DNA of 64,000 nucleotides from Pseudomonas putida (GCF_028682175.1 NZ_JANHKS010000031.1:1-64000); one strand, 5' to 3'. Positions 43,609 to 55,061 are shown, numbered from the stretch's first letter. Numbers and translations: made by a program. Notes: generated by a model not told the origin, from the sequence alone.

Positions 43609-45075
43609 ATGACGACTTTGTATATCGCAGGCCAGTGGCAGGCCGGGCAGGGCGAGGCTTTTGAATCGCTGAACCCGGTTACCCAGCAGGTGATCTGGAA
43701 AGGCCAGGGTGCCAGCGCGGCGCAGGTCGAGGCGGCGGTCAGCGCTGCACGTCAGGCGTTCCCGGCCTGGGCGACTCGCACGCTGGAAGAGCGCATCGTG
43801 GTGCTGGAAGCCTTTGCCGCCGCGCTGAAGAGCCGCGCCGATGAAATCGCCCGTTGCATCGGTGAGGAAACCGGCAAACCGCTGTGGGAATCGGCGACGG
43901 AAGTGACCAGCATGGTCAACAAGGTCGCGATCTCGATTCAGAGTTATCGCGAGCGCACCGGCGAGAAGAGCGGCCCGCTGGGCGACGCCAACGCTGTGTT
44001 GCGCCACAAGCCTCACGGCGTAGTCGCGGTATTCGGCCCGTACAATTTTCCGGGGCACCTCCCTAACGGGCACATCGTCCCGGCGCTGCTGGCCGGTAAC
44101 GCGGTGGTGTTCAAGCCCAGCGAGCTGACACCGAAAGTCGCCGAGCTGACGGTGCAATGCTGGATCGAAGCCGGTCTGCCGTCCGGTGTCCTGAACCTGG
44201 TGCAGGGCGCTCGGGAAACCGGTATCGCGCTGGCGGCCAACGGCGGTATCGACGGCCTGTTCTTCACCGGCTCAAGCCGCACCGGCAACTCGCTGCATCA
44301 GCAATTCGCCGGGCGACCGGACAAGATTCTTGCCCTGGAAATGGGCGGCAACAACCCGCTGGTGGTGGATCAGGTCGCGGATGTCGATGCGGCGGTCTAC
44401 ACCGTCATCCAGTCTGCGTTCATTTCCGCAGGCCAGCGCTGCACCTGCGCTCGCCGCCTGTTGGTGCCGCAAGGTGGGTGGGGCGATGCTTTCATGGCGC
44501 GGCTGGTTGAGGTGACGTCGACCATTCAGGTCGGTGCGTTCGATCAGCAGCCGGCGCCGTTCATGGGCTCGGTGATTTCCCTGCGTGCCGCCCAGGCGCT
44601 GCTCGAAGCCCAGGAGCACCTGCTGGCCAATGGCGCCGTGGCGCTGCTGGAGATGGCCCAGCCCGACAGCAATGCGGCCTTGCTGACGCCGGGTATCCTG
44701 GACGTGAGTGACGTAGCCGAGCGTCCCGACGAGGAACTGTTCGGCCCCTTGCTGCAAGTGATTCGCTATGCGGATTTCGCTGCGGCCATCGACGAAGCCA
44801 ACAACACCCAGTACGGGCTGGCGGCCGGCCTGTTGTCGGATTCGCAGGAACGCTATCGACAGTTCTGGCTGCAAAGCCGGGCGGGCATCGTCAACTGGAA
44901 CAAGCAATTGACAGGCGCGGCGAGTACCGCACCGTTCGGCGGCGTCGGCGCTTCGGGCAACCATCGCGCCAGTGCGTACTACGCCGCGGATTATTGCGCG
45001 TACCCGGTGGCGTCGCTGGAGAGCGGGACGCTGGCGCTGCCAGCAAGCCTGACCCCCGGCATCACCTTGAAATAA
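43609..45075 (+). CDS. aruD: Succinylglutamic semialdehyde dehydrogenase AruD
   Basis: This 488-residue NAD-dependent aldehyde dehydrogenase catalyses the fourth AST step, succinylglutamate semialdehyde to succinylglutamate. Motifs are GPYNFPGHLPNGHIVPALLAGNAVVFKPSE (NAD binding), FFTGSSRTGNSLHQQF, the catalytic Glu in LALEMGGNNPLVV and the Cys nucleophile in SAGQRCTCARRLLVP. The start codon immediately follows the aruG stop. A REP pair follows. Confidence 0.96.
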   Translation: MTTLYIAGQWQAGQGEAFESLNPVTQQVIWKGQGASAAQVEAAVSAARQAFPAWATRTLEERIVVLEAFAAALKSRADEIARCIGEETGKPLWESATEVTSMVNKVAISIQSYRERTGEKSGPLGDANAVLRHKPHGVVAVFGPYNFPGHLPNGHIVPALLAGNAVVFKPSELTPKVAELTVQCWIEAGLPSGVLNLVQGARETGIALAANGGIDGLFFTGSSRTGNSLHQQFAGRPDKILALEMGGNNPLVVDQVADVDAAVYTVIQSAFISAGQRCTCARRLLVPQGGWGDAFMARLVEVTSTIQVGAFDQQPAPFMGSVISLRAAQALLEAQEHLLANGAVALLEMAQPDSNAALLTPGILDVSDVAERPDEELFGPLLQVIRYADFAAAIDEANNTQYGLAAGLLSDSQERYRQFWLQSRAGIVNWNKQLTGAASTAPFGGVGASGNHRASAYYAADYCAYPVASLESGTLALPASLTPGITLK

Positions 45076-45078
45076 GAC

Positions 45079-45169
45079 TGTAGGAGCGCGCTTGCCCGCG
45101 ACCGCGTAGTGTCAGTCGACACCTCGTTTGCGGACACAGAGCCGCCGCGGGCAAGCGCGCTCCTACAGG
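45079..45169. repeat. REP pair between aruD and aruB
   Basis: Inverted GTAGGAGCGCGCTTGCCCGC arms begin three bases after the aruD stop. Confidence 0.93.
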
Positions 45170-45222
45170 TGTGCAGCGCATGAAGAATGTGCATATAAAA
45201 ACAGATCCACGGAGCCTCACCG

Positions 45223-46569
45223 ATGAAATCCTGTGAAGTCAACTTTGACGGTCTAGTGGGGCCAACCCATAACTACGGCGGATTGTCCTACGGCAACGTC
45301 GCGTCCCAGAGCAATTGCCAGCAGTCCTCGAACCCGCGTGAAGCGGCGTTGCAGGGCCTGGCGAAGATGAAAGCGCTGATGGAAATGGGCTTCACCCAGG
45401 GCGTGCTGGCGCCGCAGGAGCGTCCGGACATCGCCGGCCTGCGTAAGCTGGGCTTCGGTGGCACTGACGCCCAGGTCATCGAGCGCGCTGCAAAAGAATC
45501 CATGCCGTTGCTGGTCGCCAGTTGCTCGGCGTCGAGCATGTGGGTGGCCAACGCCGCCACCGTCAGCCCCAGCGCCGACACCGCCGACGGCCGCGTGCAT
45601 TTCACCGCCGCCAACCTGAACTGCAAGTACCACCGCAGCATCGAGCACCCAACCACCAGCCGCGTGCTGGGCGCCATGTTCGCCGACCAGCAGCATTTCG
45701 CCCACCACGCCGCCCTGCCTGCCGTCGCCCAGTTCGGCGATGAAGGCGCGGCCAACCACACGCGTTTCTGCCGCAGTTACGGCGAGGCAGGGGTGGAGTT
45801 TTTCGTGTTCGGTCGCGCGGCCTTCGACACCCGTTTTCCGGCGCCGCAGAAGTACCCGGCGCGCCAGACCCTGGAAGCCTCGCAAGCCGTCGCCCGCCTG
45901 CACGGCCTGAGCGATGAGGGCGTGGTCTTTGCCCAGCAGAACCCGGCCGTGATCGATCAGGGCGTGTTTCACAACGACGTGATCGCCGTGGGCAATGGCG
46001 AGGTGCTGTTCTATCACGAGGACGCTTTCCTCAATACCGAGCACATGCTCAGCGAGCTGCACGACAAGCTGAATCGTCGCGGCGGCCGCTTCCAGGCGAT
46101 CTGTGTGCCGCGCACCGAAGTGGCGGTCGATGATGCGGTGCGCTCGTACCTGTTCAACAGCCAGTTGCTGTCTCGCGCAGACGGTTCGATGCTGCTGATC
46201 GTGCCGGAAGAGTGCCGCAGCAACGAGCGGGTGTGGAATTACCTGCAACGTCTGATCGCTGACGAGAGCCCGATCCGCGAGGTGAAGGTCTTCGACCTCA
46301 AGCAAAGCATGCAGAACGGCGGCGGCCCGGCGTGCCTGCGTTTGCGCGTGGCGCTCAACGAAACTGAACTGGCAGCGGTCAACCCAGGGGTTATCATGAC
46401 CGCGCCGTTGTATGACACCCTCACGCAGTGGGTCGACAAGCATTACCGTGACCGCCTGAGCGAAAGCGATCTGGCCGATCCGCAGTTGCTGACCGAATGT
46501 CGTACGGCGCTGGATGAACTGACTCAGCACCTTAAGCTGGGCGCGGTCTATCCTTTCCAAATCAATTGA
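45223..46569 (+). CDS. aruB: N-succinylarginine dihydrolase AruB
   Basis: This 448-residue guanidino-modifying enzyme of the AstB family catalyses the second AST step, succinylarginine to succinylornithine plus CO2 and two ammonia. Family marks are EVNFDGLVGPTHNYGGLSYGNVAS at the start, ASSMWVANAATVSPSADTADGRVHFTAANLNCKYHRSIEHPTT in the centre and GGGPACLRLRVALNETEL near the end, the last containing the catalytic Cys. The RBS is GGAG. It stands between aruD and the small gene before aruE. Confidence 0.96.
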   Translation: MKSCEVNFDGLVGPTHNYGGLSYGNVASQSNCQQSSNPREAALQGLAKMKALMEMGFTQGVLAPQERPDIAGLRKLGFGGTDAQVIERAAKESMPLLVASCSASSMWVANAATVSPSADTADGRVHFTAANLNCKYHRSIEHPTTSRVLGAMFADQQHFAHHAALPAVAQFGDEGAANHTRFCRSYGEAGVEFFVFGRAAFDTRFPAPQKYPARQTLEASQAVARLHGLSDEGVVFAQQNPAVIDQGVFHNDVIAVGNGEVLFYHEDAFLNTEHMLSELHDKLNRRGGRFQAICVPRTEVAVDDAVRSYLFNSQLLSRADGSMLLIVPEECRSNERVWNYLQRLIADESPIREVKVFDLKQSMQNGGGPACLRLRVALNETELAAVNPGVIMTAPLYDTLTQWVDKHYRDRLSESDLADPQLLTECRTALDELTQHLKLGAVYPFQIN

Positions 46570-46615
46570 TGCACCAGGGGCGTCGCTGCTCCTGCCTTAT
46601 AGAGAGAATTTCTGC

Positions 46616-46906
46616 ATGACCGACGCGCTGCGTTTGATCCTTGAAGACACCGATGGCACCCAGCTGGAAACCTCCTGCACCCGTTTTGCCGTGATCTGGC
46701 AGGGCAAAGAGGTGTGGATTCAGCAGGATGGCCGCGGTCAGTTGCTGATCGGCGTGGACGTCGAGGAAGGCGATACCGAATACGCCAACCTGCTGTTGCG
46801 CCCGATGGCCACCAACCTGGTCAGCCTGCAGCTGGAAATGGAAGCGGCCGACGTCGGCGAAGATGAAGAAGACGGTCACGTCCACGGCCCTGATTGCAAT
46901 CACTAA
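46616..46906 (+). CDS. Small conserved protein inside the aru cluster, His/Cys tail
   Basis: This 96-residue protein lies between aruB and aruE, at the place of a similar unnamed gene in P. aeruginosa. It is compact and acidic, with a beta-rich core (TDALRLILEDTDGTQLETSCTRFAVIWQGKEVWIQQDGRGQLLIGVDV). The end, DEEDGHVHGPDCNH, has three His and a Cys and resembles a metal-binding tail. I recognise no named family and assign no role. It starts 47 bases after aruB and 16 bases precede aruE, so it is in the operon. Confidence 0.85.
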   Translation: MTDALRLILEDTDGTQLETSCTRFAVIWQGKEVWIQQDGRGQLLIGVDVEEGDTEYANLLLRPMATNLVSLQLEMEAADVGEDEEDGHVHGPDCNH

Positions 46907-46921
46907 GAGGTAATCGGCCTT

Positions 46922-47929
46922 ATGCTCGCCCTCGGCAAACTGCTTGAACTGACCCTGGCGGGTCGTGAGCCCGCAGAAAAGACTCAACTGACCGTCGAAG
47001 GCGTGCGTATGCGCTGGCTGGCCGAGGGGGCGCTGGAAGTGCGCCCTCCAGAGGCCAAGGACAATGGCACCGACCTGCTGTTGTCCGCGGGTATCCATGG
47101 CAACGAGACCGCGCCGATCGAGCTGCTCGACGAGCTGATCCATGCCATTGCCCGGGGTGAACTCAAGCCTCGGGCGCGCATTCTGTTCCTGTTCGGTAAC
47201 CCCGAGGCGATGCGTCGCGGCGAGCGTTACGTCGAACACGACATCAACCGGCTGTTCAATGGCCGTCATGAACAAGGCAGCGGCGCGGAAGCCATGCGCG
47301 CCTGCGAGCTGGAGCGCCTGGCTGCGAGTTTCTTCAGCGTGCCGGACCGCTACCGCCTGCACTACGACCTGCACACGGCCATTCGCGGCTCGAAGATCGA
47401 ACAATTCGCGCTCTACCCCTGGAAAGAGGGGCGCCAGCATTCGCGCCGCGAGCTGATCCGCCTGCATCGCGCCGGGATGGAGGCCGTGCTGTTGCAGAAC
47501 AAGCCGTCCATCGTGTTCAGCGCCTACACCTACGAGAAGCTCGATGCAGAAGCCTTTACGCTGGAGCTGGGCAAGGCGCGGCCGTTCGGGCAGAACCAGA
47601 GCGTGAACCTGACGCCGTTGAAACTCTGCCTTGAGCACCTGATTCGCGGCACCGAGCCGCTGGTGGGCGATCAGATCGACGGGTTGAAGCTGTTCAGCGT
47701 GGCGCGCGAGATCATCAAGCACAGCGACGCCTTCCGCCTGCACCTTCCGGCGGACATCGAGAACTTCACCAGGCTGGACAAGGGGTTCGTGCTGGCCGAG
47801 GACCTGGCCGATTCACGCTGGGTGGTAGAGGAGGAGGGCGCCCGCATCATCTTCCCCAACCCGAAGGTCAAGAACGGCCTGCGTGCCGGGATTCTGATCG
47901 TGCCGACGACGGATGAGCAGTTGGGCTGA
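46922..47929 (+). CDS. aruE: Succinylglutamate desuccinylase AruE
   Basis: This 335-residue zinc amidohydrolase of the AstE family catalyses the last AST step, succinylglutamate to glutamate plus succinate. The zinc ligands are in LLSAGIHGNETAPIELLDEL (His-x-x-Glu) and RYRLHYDLHTAIRGSKIEQFALYPW (His). The C-terminal part includes the charged FTRLDKGFVLAEDLADSRW region. With aruC, F, G, D and B it completes the pathway. A REP pair separates it from convergent ribH. Confidence 0.96.
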   Translation: MLALGKLLELTLAGREPAEKTQLTVEGVRMRWLAEGALEVRPPEAKDNGTDLLLSAGIHGNETAPIELLDELIHAIARGELKPRARILFLFGNPEAMRRGERYVEHDINRLFNGRHEQGSGAEAMRACELERLAASFFSVPDRYRLHYDLHTAIRGSKIEQFALYPWKEGRQHSRRELIRLHRAGMEAVLLQNKPSIVFSAYTYEKLDAEAFTLELGKARPFGQNQSVNLTPLKLCLEHLIRGTEPLVGDQIDGLKLFSVAREIIKHSDAFRLHLPADIENFTRLDKGFVLAEDLADSRWVVEEEGARIIFPNPKVKNGLRAGILIVPTTDEQLG

Positions 47930-47943
47930 AGCGATCCCCAATC

Positions 47944-48034
47944 CTGTAGGAGTGAGCTTGCTCGCGATTGCTGTGTGTCAGCGCCATATAGGTCACTGAT
48001 ACGACGCAATCGCGAGCAAGCTCACTCCTACAGG
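47944..48034. repeat. REP pair (GTAGGAGTGAGCTTGCTCGC family)
   Basis: Inverted arms lie between the convergent aruE and ribH2 genes. Confidence 0.93.
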
Positions 48035-48067
48035 TATGCGGTGCCTCGAAAGACACCGCATTCCAGA

Positions 48068-48562
48068 TCAACCCACAGCCTTCTGCGACTCACCCAGACG
48101 CCGCACCGCACGCAGCTTGGTCAGCGTATCTGCGCAAGTCTTCGCCGCTTCCTGGCCCTTGTGCACGAAGTGGTTGAAGAAGTAGTTGTGGTGTTCTTCG
48201 CCGCCGTGGAAGTGGTGCGGGGTCAGGACCACCGAGAACACCGGCACTTCGGTTTCCAGCTGGACCTGCATCAGCGCGCTGATGACCGACTGCGCGACGA
48301 ACTCGTGGCGGTAGATGCCGCCGTCCACCACCAGACCTGCAGCCACCACGCCGGCATATTGACCGGTCTTGGCCAGCAGCTTGGCGTGCAGCGGGATTTC
48401 GAAGGCGCCGCCCACTTCATAGAAATCGATGTCGGATTCGGCATAGCCATGGTTGGCCATCTCGGCGACGAAGCCCTTGCGCGCCTGATCGACGATATCT
48501 TTGTGCCAGCAAGCTTGAATGAAAGCGATGCGCTCGTGAGCGTGAATTGCGGTGGGTTGCAT
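48068..48562 (-). CDS. ribH: 6,7-dimethyl-8-ribityllumazine synthase, RibH2 type
   Basis: This 164-residue lumazine synthase is of the RibH2 type known from Brucella and Mesorhizobium, not the usual icosahedral type. Marks are IAFIQACWHKDIVDQARKGF at the start, YEVGGAFEIPLHAKLLA, AAGLVVDGGIYRHEFVAQSVISALMQVQLETEVPV and VLTPHHFHGGEEHHNYFFNHFVHKG. It catalyses the penultimate step of riboflavin synthesis. It is transcribed alone behind an FMN riboswitch with an RBS-covering hairpin, so it is probably shut off by FMN. Most pseudomonads have another ribH near nusB; this one is likely an accessory copy. Confidence 0.93.
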   Translation of the reverse strand: MQPTAIHAHERIAFIQACWHKDIVDQARKGFVAEMANHGYAESDIDFYEVGGAFEIPLHAKLLAKTGQYAGVVAAGLVVDGGIYRHEFVAQSVISALMQVQLETEVPVFSVVLTPHHFHGGEEHHNYFFNHFVHKGQEAAKTCADTLTKLRAVRRLGESQKAVG

Positions 48563-48573
48563 CTGTTCTGACT

Positions 48574-48594
48574 CCTGTTTAATTAAAAAACAGG
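48574..48594 (-). promoter_or_regulatory. RBS-sequestering hairpin of ribH2
   Basis: On the minus strand CCTGTTT-TTTAATT-AAACAGG is a perfect seven-base stem whose right arm overlaps the AGGAG ribosome site (48573-48577) of ribH2. It could be the translational switch of the upstream FMN riboswitch. Confidence 0.7.
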
Positions 48595-48690
48595 GCGTTT
48601 GGATCGAAGGGGATGCCAGGGTACGGTCGCAAGCGGCCCGGCAAAAAATGCCCGTGACCCGGCTGCGAGACGATCCTGTGGTGCCAATCC

Positions 48691-48845
48691 CGTTCTCTCT
48701 TCATCCGGACTATGACCGTCGGCCCCGGGATCACACCGGGTCTGCTGACCTCTGTCGGGATTGAAATCCCGACCGAGCGCTCGCGGGCTAGGCACTTTGC
48801 GCACCATTACCGCCGGTGGGGAATCGCACCCCGCCCTGAGAACGT
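48691..48845 (-). promoter_or_regulatory. FMN riboswitch (RFN element)
   Basis: Read on the minus strand this has the conserved RFN blocks TTCTCAGGGCGGGGTG, GATTCCCCACCGGCGG, AGCCCGCGAGCG, GTCAGCAGACCCGG, GGGGCCGACGG and CATAGTCCGGATGAAGAGAG. Paired stems P1-P6 can be drawn. It lies about 130 bases upstream of ribH2. Confidence 0.95.
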
Positions 48846-49031
48846 TGCCGACGGCATATTTCGTCGGCGTGCAGTTTGTAACACAGATTTTCAGAATGTG
48901 CATGGAGCCTTTTGGATGGTTTTCATCAGGTTTTCTTATAAGCAGGCCTTGGCTTTGCCGCGCGAAGACTTGATTATCAAGGGTCAAGGCCTCAGAACTG
49001 AGGTTCGACACACTTTTCAGGGAGCTTCATC

Positions 49032-50036
49032 GTGACGGTAATCGATCTGCGCAGCGACACAGTGACCCAGCCCACCGCCGGCATGCGCGAGGCCATGGCC
49101 AGCGCGCCCCTGGGCGATGACGTGTATGGCGAAGACCCGACGGTCAACAAGCTGGAATCCTGGCTGGCGCAGCGTCTGGGTTTTGCAGCGGCGCTGTTCG
49201 TTCCCACCGGCACCATGAGCAACCTGCTGGGCCTGATGGCCCACTGCGAGCGCGGCGAGGAATACATTGTGGGTCAGCAGGCCCACACCTATAAATACGA
49301 AGGCGGTGGCGCGGCAGTGCTGGGTTCGATTCAGCCCCAGCCGCTGGATAACCAGCCTGATGGTTCCCTGGACCTGAATCAGGTGGTCGCGGCCATCAAG
49401 GCCGATGACTTCCATTTCGCCCGCACCCGCTTGCTGGCGCTGGAAAACACCATGCAGGGCAAGGTCCTGTCGCTGGACTACCTGGCCGCAGCGCGCAAAC
49501 TGACCACTGAAAAGGGCCTGAGCCTGCATCTTGACGGCGCGCGCCTGTACAACGCCTCGGTCAAGCTGGGCGTGGATGCCCGCGAGATCACTCGGCATTT
49601 CGATTCGGTATCGGTTTGCCTCTCCAAAGGCCTGGGCGCACCCATCGGCTCGGTGCTGTGCGGTTCCAGTGAGTTCATCGCAAAGGCTCGCCGTTTGCGC
49701 AAGATGGTCGGCGGTGGCATGCGCCAGGCCGGTCTGATCGCGGCGGCGGGGCTGTATGCGCTGGAGCATCAGGTCCAGCGCCTGGCAGACGATCACGCCA
49801 ATGCCGCGTTCCTGGGCAAGGCTCTGTCGGAGCTGGGCTTCACCGTCGAGCCGGTTCAGACCAACATGGTGTATGTGCAGATCGGTGAGCGGGCCGACCA
49901 GCTCAAGGCGTTTTGCGCCGAGCGCGGCATCGTCCTGAGCGCGGCGTCGCGGCTGCGCATGGTCACGCACCTGGACGTGTCTGGCGCGCAAATGGAGCAG
50001 GTGGTTGCAGCATTTGCCGAATTCGGCGCGCAATAA
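49032..50036 (+). CDS. ltaE: Low-specificity L-threonine aldolase
   Basis: This 334-residue PLP enzyme splits threonine/allo-threonine to glycine and acetaldehyde. Family motifs are DLRSDTVTQPTAGMREAMASAPLGDDVYGEDPTVNKLE, LFVPTGTMSNLLGLMAHCERGEE, LHLDGARLYNASVKLGV and SVCLSKGLGAPIGSVLCGS, the last with the PLP Lys. The start is GTG at 49032 with an AGGGAG site. It is divergent from the ribH2 riboswitch leader and upstream of alaS. Confidence 0.94.
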   Translation: MTVIDLRSDTVTQPTAGMREAMASAPLGDDVYGEDPTVNKLESWLAQRLGFAAALFVPTGTMSNLLGLMAHCERGEEYIVGQQAHTYKYEGGGAAVLGSIQPQPLDNQPDGSLDLNQVVAAIKADDFHFARTRLLALENTMQGKVLSLDYLAAARKLTTEKGLSLHLDGARLYNASVKLGVDAREITRHFDSVSVCLSKGLGAPIGSVLCGSSEFIAKARRLRKMVGGGMRQAGLIAAAGLYALEHQVQRLADDHANAAFLGKALSELGFTVEPVQTNMVYVQIGERADQLKAFCAERGIVLSAASRLRMVTHLDVSGAQMEQVVAAFAEFGAQ

Positions 50037-50180
50037 TCGACCGATAATCCAATTGGTTGCTTCTATCGTACAAAGACGCTGTACCGTGGAAGCAACGCCT
50101 ATATAATGCGGCCCTTTGCCGTCGCTACGTCGAATGACGTTATGCATTTGCCTCTGGCCGCAGTTCCCGTGGAAGAACCT

Positions 50181-52799
<2,619 letters not shown>

Positions 52800-52902
52800 C
52801 AAACCCTTGGTCGACCCACTGCGGCCTGCCTGCCGGCAGGTCGCAGCGCTTGGTGGTTTGAATGTTTAACGGGCGCCCTTCACGGGCTGAGGCGGCTTTG
52901 AG

Positions 52903-54135
52903 ATGGCTTTAATCGTACAGAAATTTGGCGGCACCTCCGTGGGCTCGGTAGAGCGCATCGAGCAGGTGGCCGACAAGATCAAGAAATTCCGCGAGGCGGG
53001 TGATGATCTGGTGGTCGTGCTGTCGGCCATGAGCGGCGAAACCAATCGCCTGATCGACCTGGCCAAGCAGATCAGCGATCAACCGGTCCCGCGCGAGCTG
53101 GACGTGATCGTTTCCACCGGCGAGCAGGTGACCATCGCCTTGCTGGCCATGGCGCTGATCAAGCGTGGCGTGCCTGCGGTGTCCTACACCGGCAACCAGG
53201 TGCGCATCCTGACCGACAACGCGCACAACAAGGCGCGTATCCTGCAGATCGACGATCAGAAAATTCGCGCTGACCTCAAGGAAGGTCGCGTAGTTGTCGT
53301 CGCCGGTTTTCAGGGCGTCGACGAGAGCGGCAACATCACGACCCTGGGTCGTGGCGGTTCCGACACCACGGGCGTTGCCCTGGCGGCGGCCCTCAAGGCC
53401 GACGAGTGCCAGATCTACACCGACGTCGATGGCGTGTACACCACTGACCCGCGCGTAGTGCCACAAGCACAGCGTCTGGAGAAGATCACCTTCGAAGAGA
53501 TGCTGGAAATGGCCAGTCTCGGTTCCAAGGTCCTGCAGATCCGTTCGGTGGAATTCGCCGGCAAGTACAACGTCCCGCTGCGCGTGCTGCACAGCTTCAA
53601 GGAGGGTCCAGGTACCCTCATTACCATTGATGAAGAGGAATCCATGGAACAGCCGATCATTTCTGGCATCGCCTTCAACCGTGACGAGGCCAAGCTGACC
53701 ATTCGTGGTGTCCCGGATACTCCAGGCGTTGCCTTCAAGATCCTCGGCCCGATCAGCGCCGCCAACATCGAAGTCGACATGATCGTGCAAAATGTTGCGC
53801 ACGATAACACCACCGACTTCACCTTCACCGTGCACCGCAACGAGTACGACCAGGCCCTGGCCGTGCTGAATAAGACCGCCAGCGAAATCGGTGCCCGTGA
53901 AGTGATCGGCGACACCAAGATCGCCAAGGTTTCGATCGTTGGCGTCGGCATGCGCTCCCACGCAGGCGTTGCCAGCCGCATGTTCGAAGCGCTGGCCAAG
54001 GAAAGCATCAACATCCAGATGATCTCCACCTCCGAAATCAAGGTTTCGGTGGTCATCGAAGAGAAGTACCTGGAGCTGGCCGTGCGCGCCCTGCACACTG
54101 CCTTTGAACTCGACGCGCCTCGCCAGGGCGAGTAA
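52903..54135 (+). CDS. lysC: Aspartokinase (lysine/threonine/methionine pathway)
   Basis: This 410-residue aspartokinase has the N-terminal kinase domain with VQKFGGTSVGSVERIEQVADKI, GRGGSDTTGVALAAAL and YTDVDGVYTTDPR. Two C-terminal ACT domains (from about 265) carry feedback binding of lysine and threonine. An internal in-frame start in such genes often makes a separate ACT-only beta chain; a possible one is MEQPIISGIAFNRDEAK, with GAGGAA upstream. It is transcribed alone, 103 bases after alaS, and closed by a palindromic terminator. Confidence 0.96.
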   Translation: MALIVQKFGGTSVGSVERIEQVADKIKKFREAGDDLVVVLSAMSGETNRLIDLAKQISDQPVPRELDVIVSTGEQVTIALLAMALIKRGVPAVSYTGNQVRILTDNAHNKARILQIDDQKIRADLKEGRVVVVAGFQGVDESGNITTLGRGGSDTTGVALAAALKADECQIYTDVDGVYTTDPRVVPQAQRLEKITFEEMLEMASLGSKVLQIRSVEFAGKYNVPLRVLHSFKEGPGTLITIDEEESMEQPIISGIAFNRDEAKLTIRGVPDTPGVAFKILGPISAANIEVDMIVQNVAHDNTTDFTFTVHRNEYDQALAVLNKTASEIGAREVIGDTKIAKVSIVGVGMRSHAGVASRMFEALAKESINIQMISTSEIKVSVVIEEKYLELAVRALHTAFELDAPRQGE

Positions 54136-54143
54136 GCGTTGAC

Positions 54144-54176
54144 CGAAAGGCGCGGTGAATACCGCGCCTTTCGTGT
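54144..54176 (+). terminator. Intrinsic terminator after lysC
   Basis: CGAAAGGCGCGGT (54144-54156) pairs with ACCGCGCCTTTCG (54161-54173); the U tract is short. Confidence 0.82.
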
Positions 54177-54315
54177 TTCTGAACGGCGCGATAAAACTGT
54201 TTTTTTTCCGCCGCTAGTCAATACTCAAGGCTGACCGGGCTGCTGGTACAGGTTCCGGACGATGCCTTTTGGTTGTGCAGACTGTAGTCCCTGAATGTAG
54301 ATTGAGGAGATAGGC

Positions 54316-54504
54316 ATGCTGATTTTGACCCGTCGGTGCGCGGAGAGCCTGATTATTGGTGACGGTGAGATCACCGTAACCGTGCTCGGCGTTAAAGGTA
54401 ATCAGGTACGAATTGGCGTCAATGCGCCCAAGGAAGTGGCTGTTCACCGTGAAGAGATCTACGAGCGCATCAAGAAAGAGAAGGGCCAGGAACCAAGCCA
54501 TTAA
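54316..54504 (+). CDS. rsmA: Carbon storage/secondary metabolism regulator RsmA (CsrA)
   Basis: This 62-residue RNA-binding protein is of the CsrA family (MLILTRRCAESLIIGDGEITVTVLGVKGNQVRIGVNAPKEVAVHREEIYERI). The dimer binds GGA motifs in mRNA leaders and blocks translation of secondary-metabolism and virulence genes. It is antagonised by small RNAs under GacS/GacA control. All core residues, including Leu4 and Arg44, are in place, and the RBS is GAGGAG. It lies between lysC and the tRNA-Ser gene, as in other pseudomonads. Confidence 0.97.
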   Translation: MLILTRRCAESLIIGDGEITVTVLGVKGNQVRIGVNAPKEVAVHREEIYERIKKEKGQEPSH

Positions 54505-54523
54505 TTTTTATTGAATTTTTGGT

Positions 54524-54552
54524 TTGCAAACGGGGAAAAGGGTGGTTATTAT
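54524..54552 (+). promoter_or_regulatory. tRNA-Ser promoter
   Basis: TTGCAA (54524-54529), 17 bases, TATTAT (54547-54552); the tRNA begins 14 bases later. Confidence 0.7.
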
Positions 54553-54566
54553 ACGCCCCGTGTTGC

Positions 54567-54657
54567 GGAGAGCTGGCCGAGTGGCCGAAGGCGCTCCCCT
54601 GCTAAGGGAGTACACCTCAAAAGGGTGTCGGGGGTTCGAATCCCCCGTTCTCCGCCA
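54567..54657 (+). tRNA. tRNA-Ser (GCT)
   Basis: This 91-base gene has the long variable arm of serine tRNAs and anticodon GCT at 54601-54603. The acceptor stem GGAGAGC pairs with GTTCTCC, and the CCA end is encoded. Confidence 0.96.
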
Positions 54658-54722
54658 TTATTTGCGTAGTACGTTGTAATCTGGCTTCTTCGGTAAGTTG
54701 TTGAATTTACTAGAAAAAGTGG

Positions 54723-54750
54723 TTGACAAGCAGATTCAACGGCCTATAAT
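54723..54750 (+). promoter_or_regulatory. Consensus sigma-70 promoter for tRNA-Arg
   Basis: TTGACA (54723-54728), spacer 16, TATAAT (54745-54750), then GCGCGGC, the GC-rich discriminator of stable-RNA promoters. Confidence 0.9.
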
Positions 54751-54764
54751 GCGCGGCAACAAAT

Positions 54765-54841
54765 GCACTCGTAGCTCAGCTGGATAGAGTACTCGGCTAC
54801 GAACCGAGCGGTCACAGGTTCGAATCCTGTCGAGTGCACCA
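54765..54841 (+). tRNA. tRNA-Arg (ACG), copy 1
   Basis: This 77-base gene has an acceptor stem GCACTCG/CGAGTGC, anticodon ACG at 54799-54801 and an encoded CCA. It is identical to copy 2. Confidence 0.96.
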
Positions 54842-54976
54842 TTTAAGCGTTGTTTGTAGTGATACAGATAACTGCTTTAAGAAAGAGCCTGGCTTCAACA
54901 GGTCTTCGGAAGCACCACTCACTTCCAGAAGTAAAATGCAGTAACCAGTGGTGATCTGGTTTAACAAGCGCCACTT

Positions 54977-55053
54977 GCACTCGTAGCTCAGCTGGATAGA
55001 GTACTCGGCTACGAACCGAGCGGTCACAGGTTCGAATCCTGTCGAGTGCACCA
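54977..55053 (+). tRNA. tRNA-Arg (ACG), copy 2
   Basis: Identical in all 77 positions to the gene at 54765. It is separated from it by 135 unrelated bases and probably transcribed with it. A terminator follows. Confidence 0.96.
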
Positions 55054-55061
55054 TAAATCAG

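Noticed and set aside
26..48034. Repeated palindromes as a CRISPR array
   Set aside because: They are dispersed inverted pairs, not regularly spaced direct repeats, and no cas gene is present.
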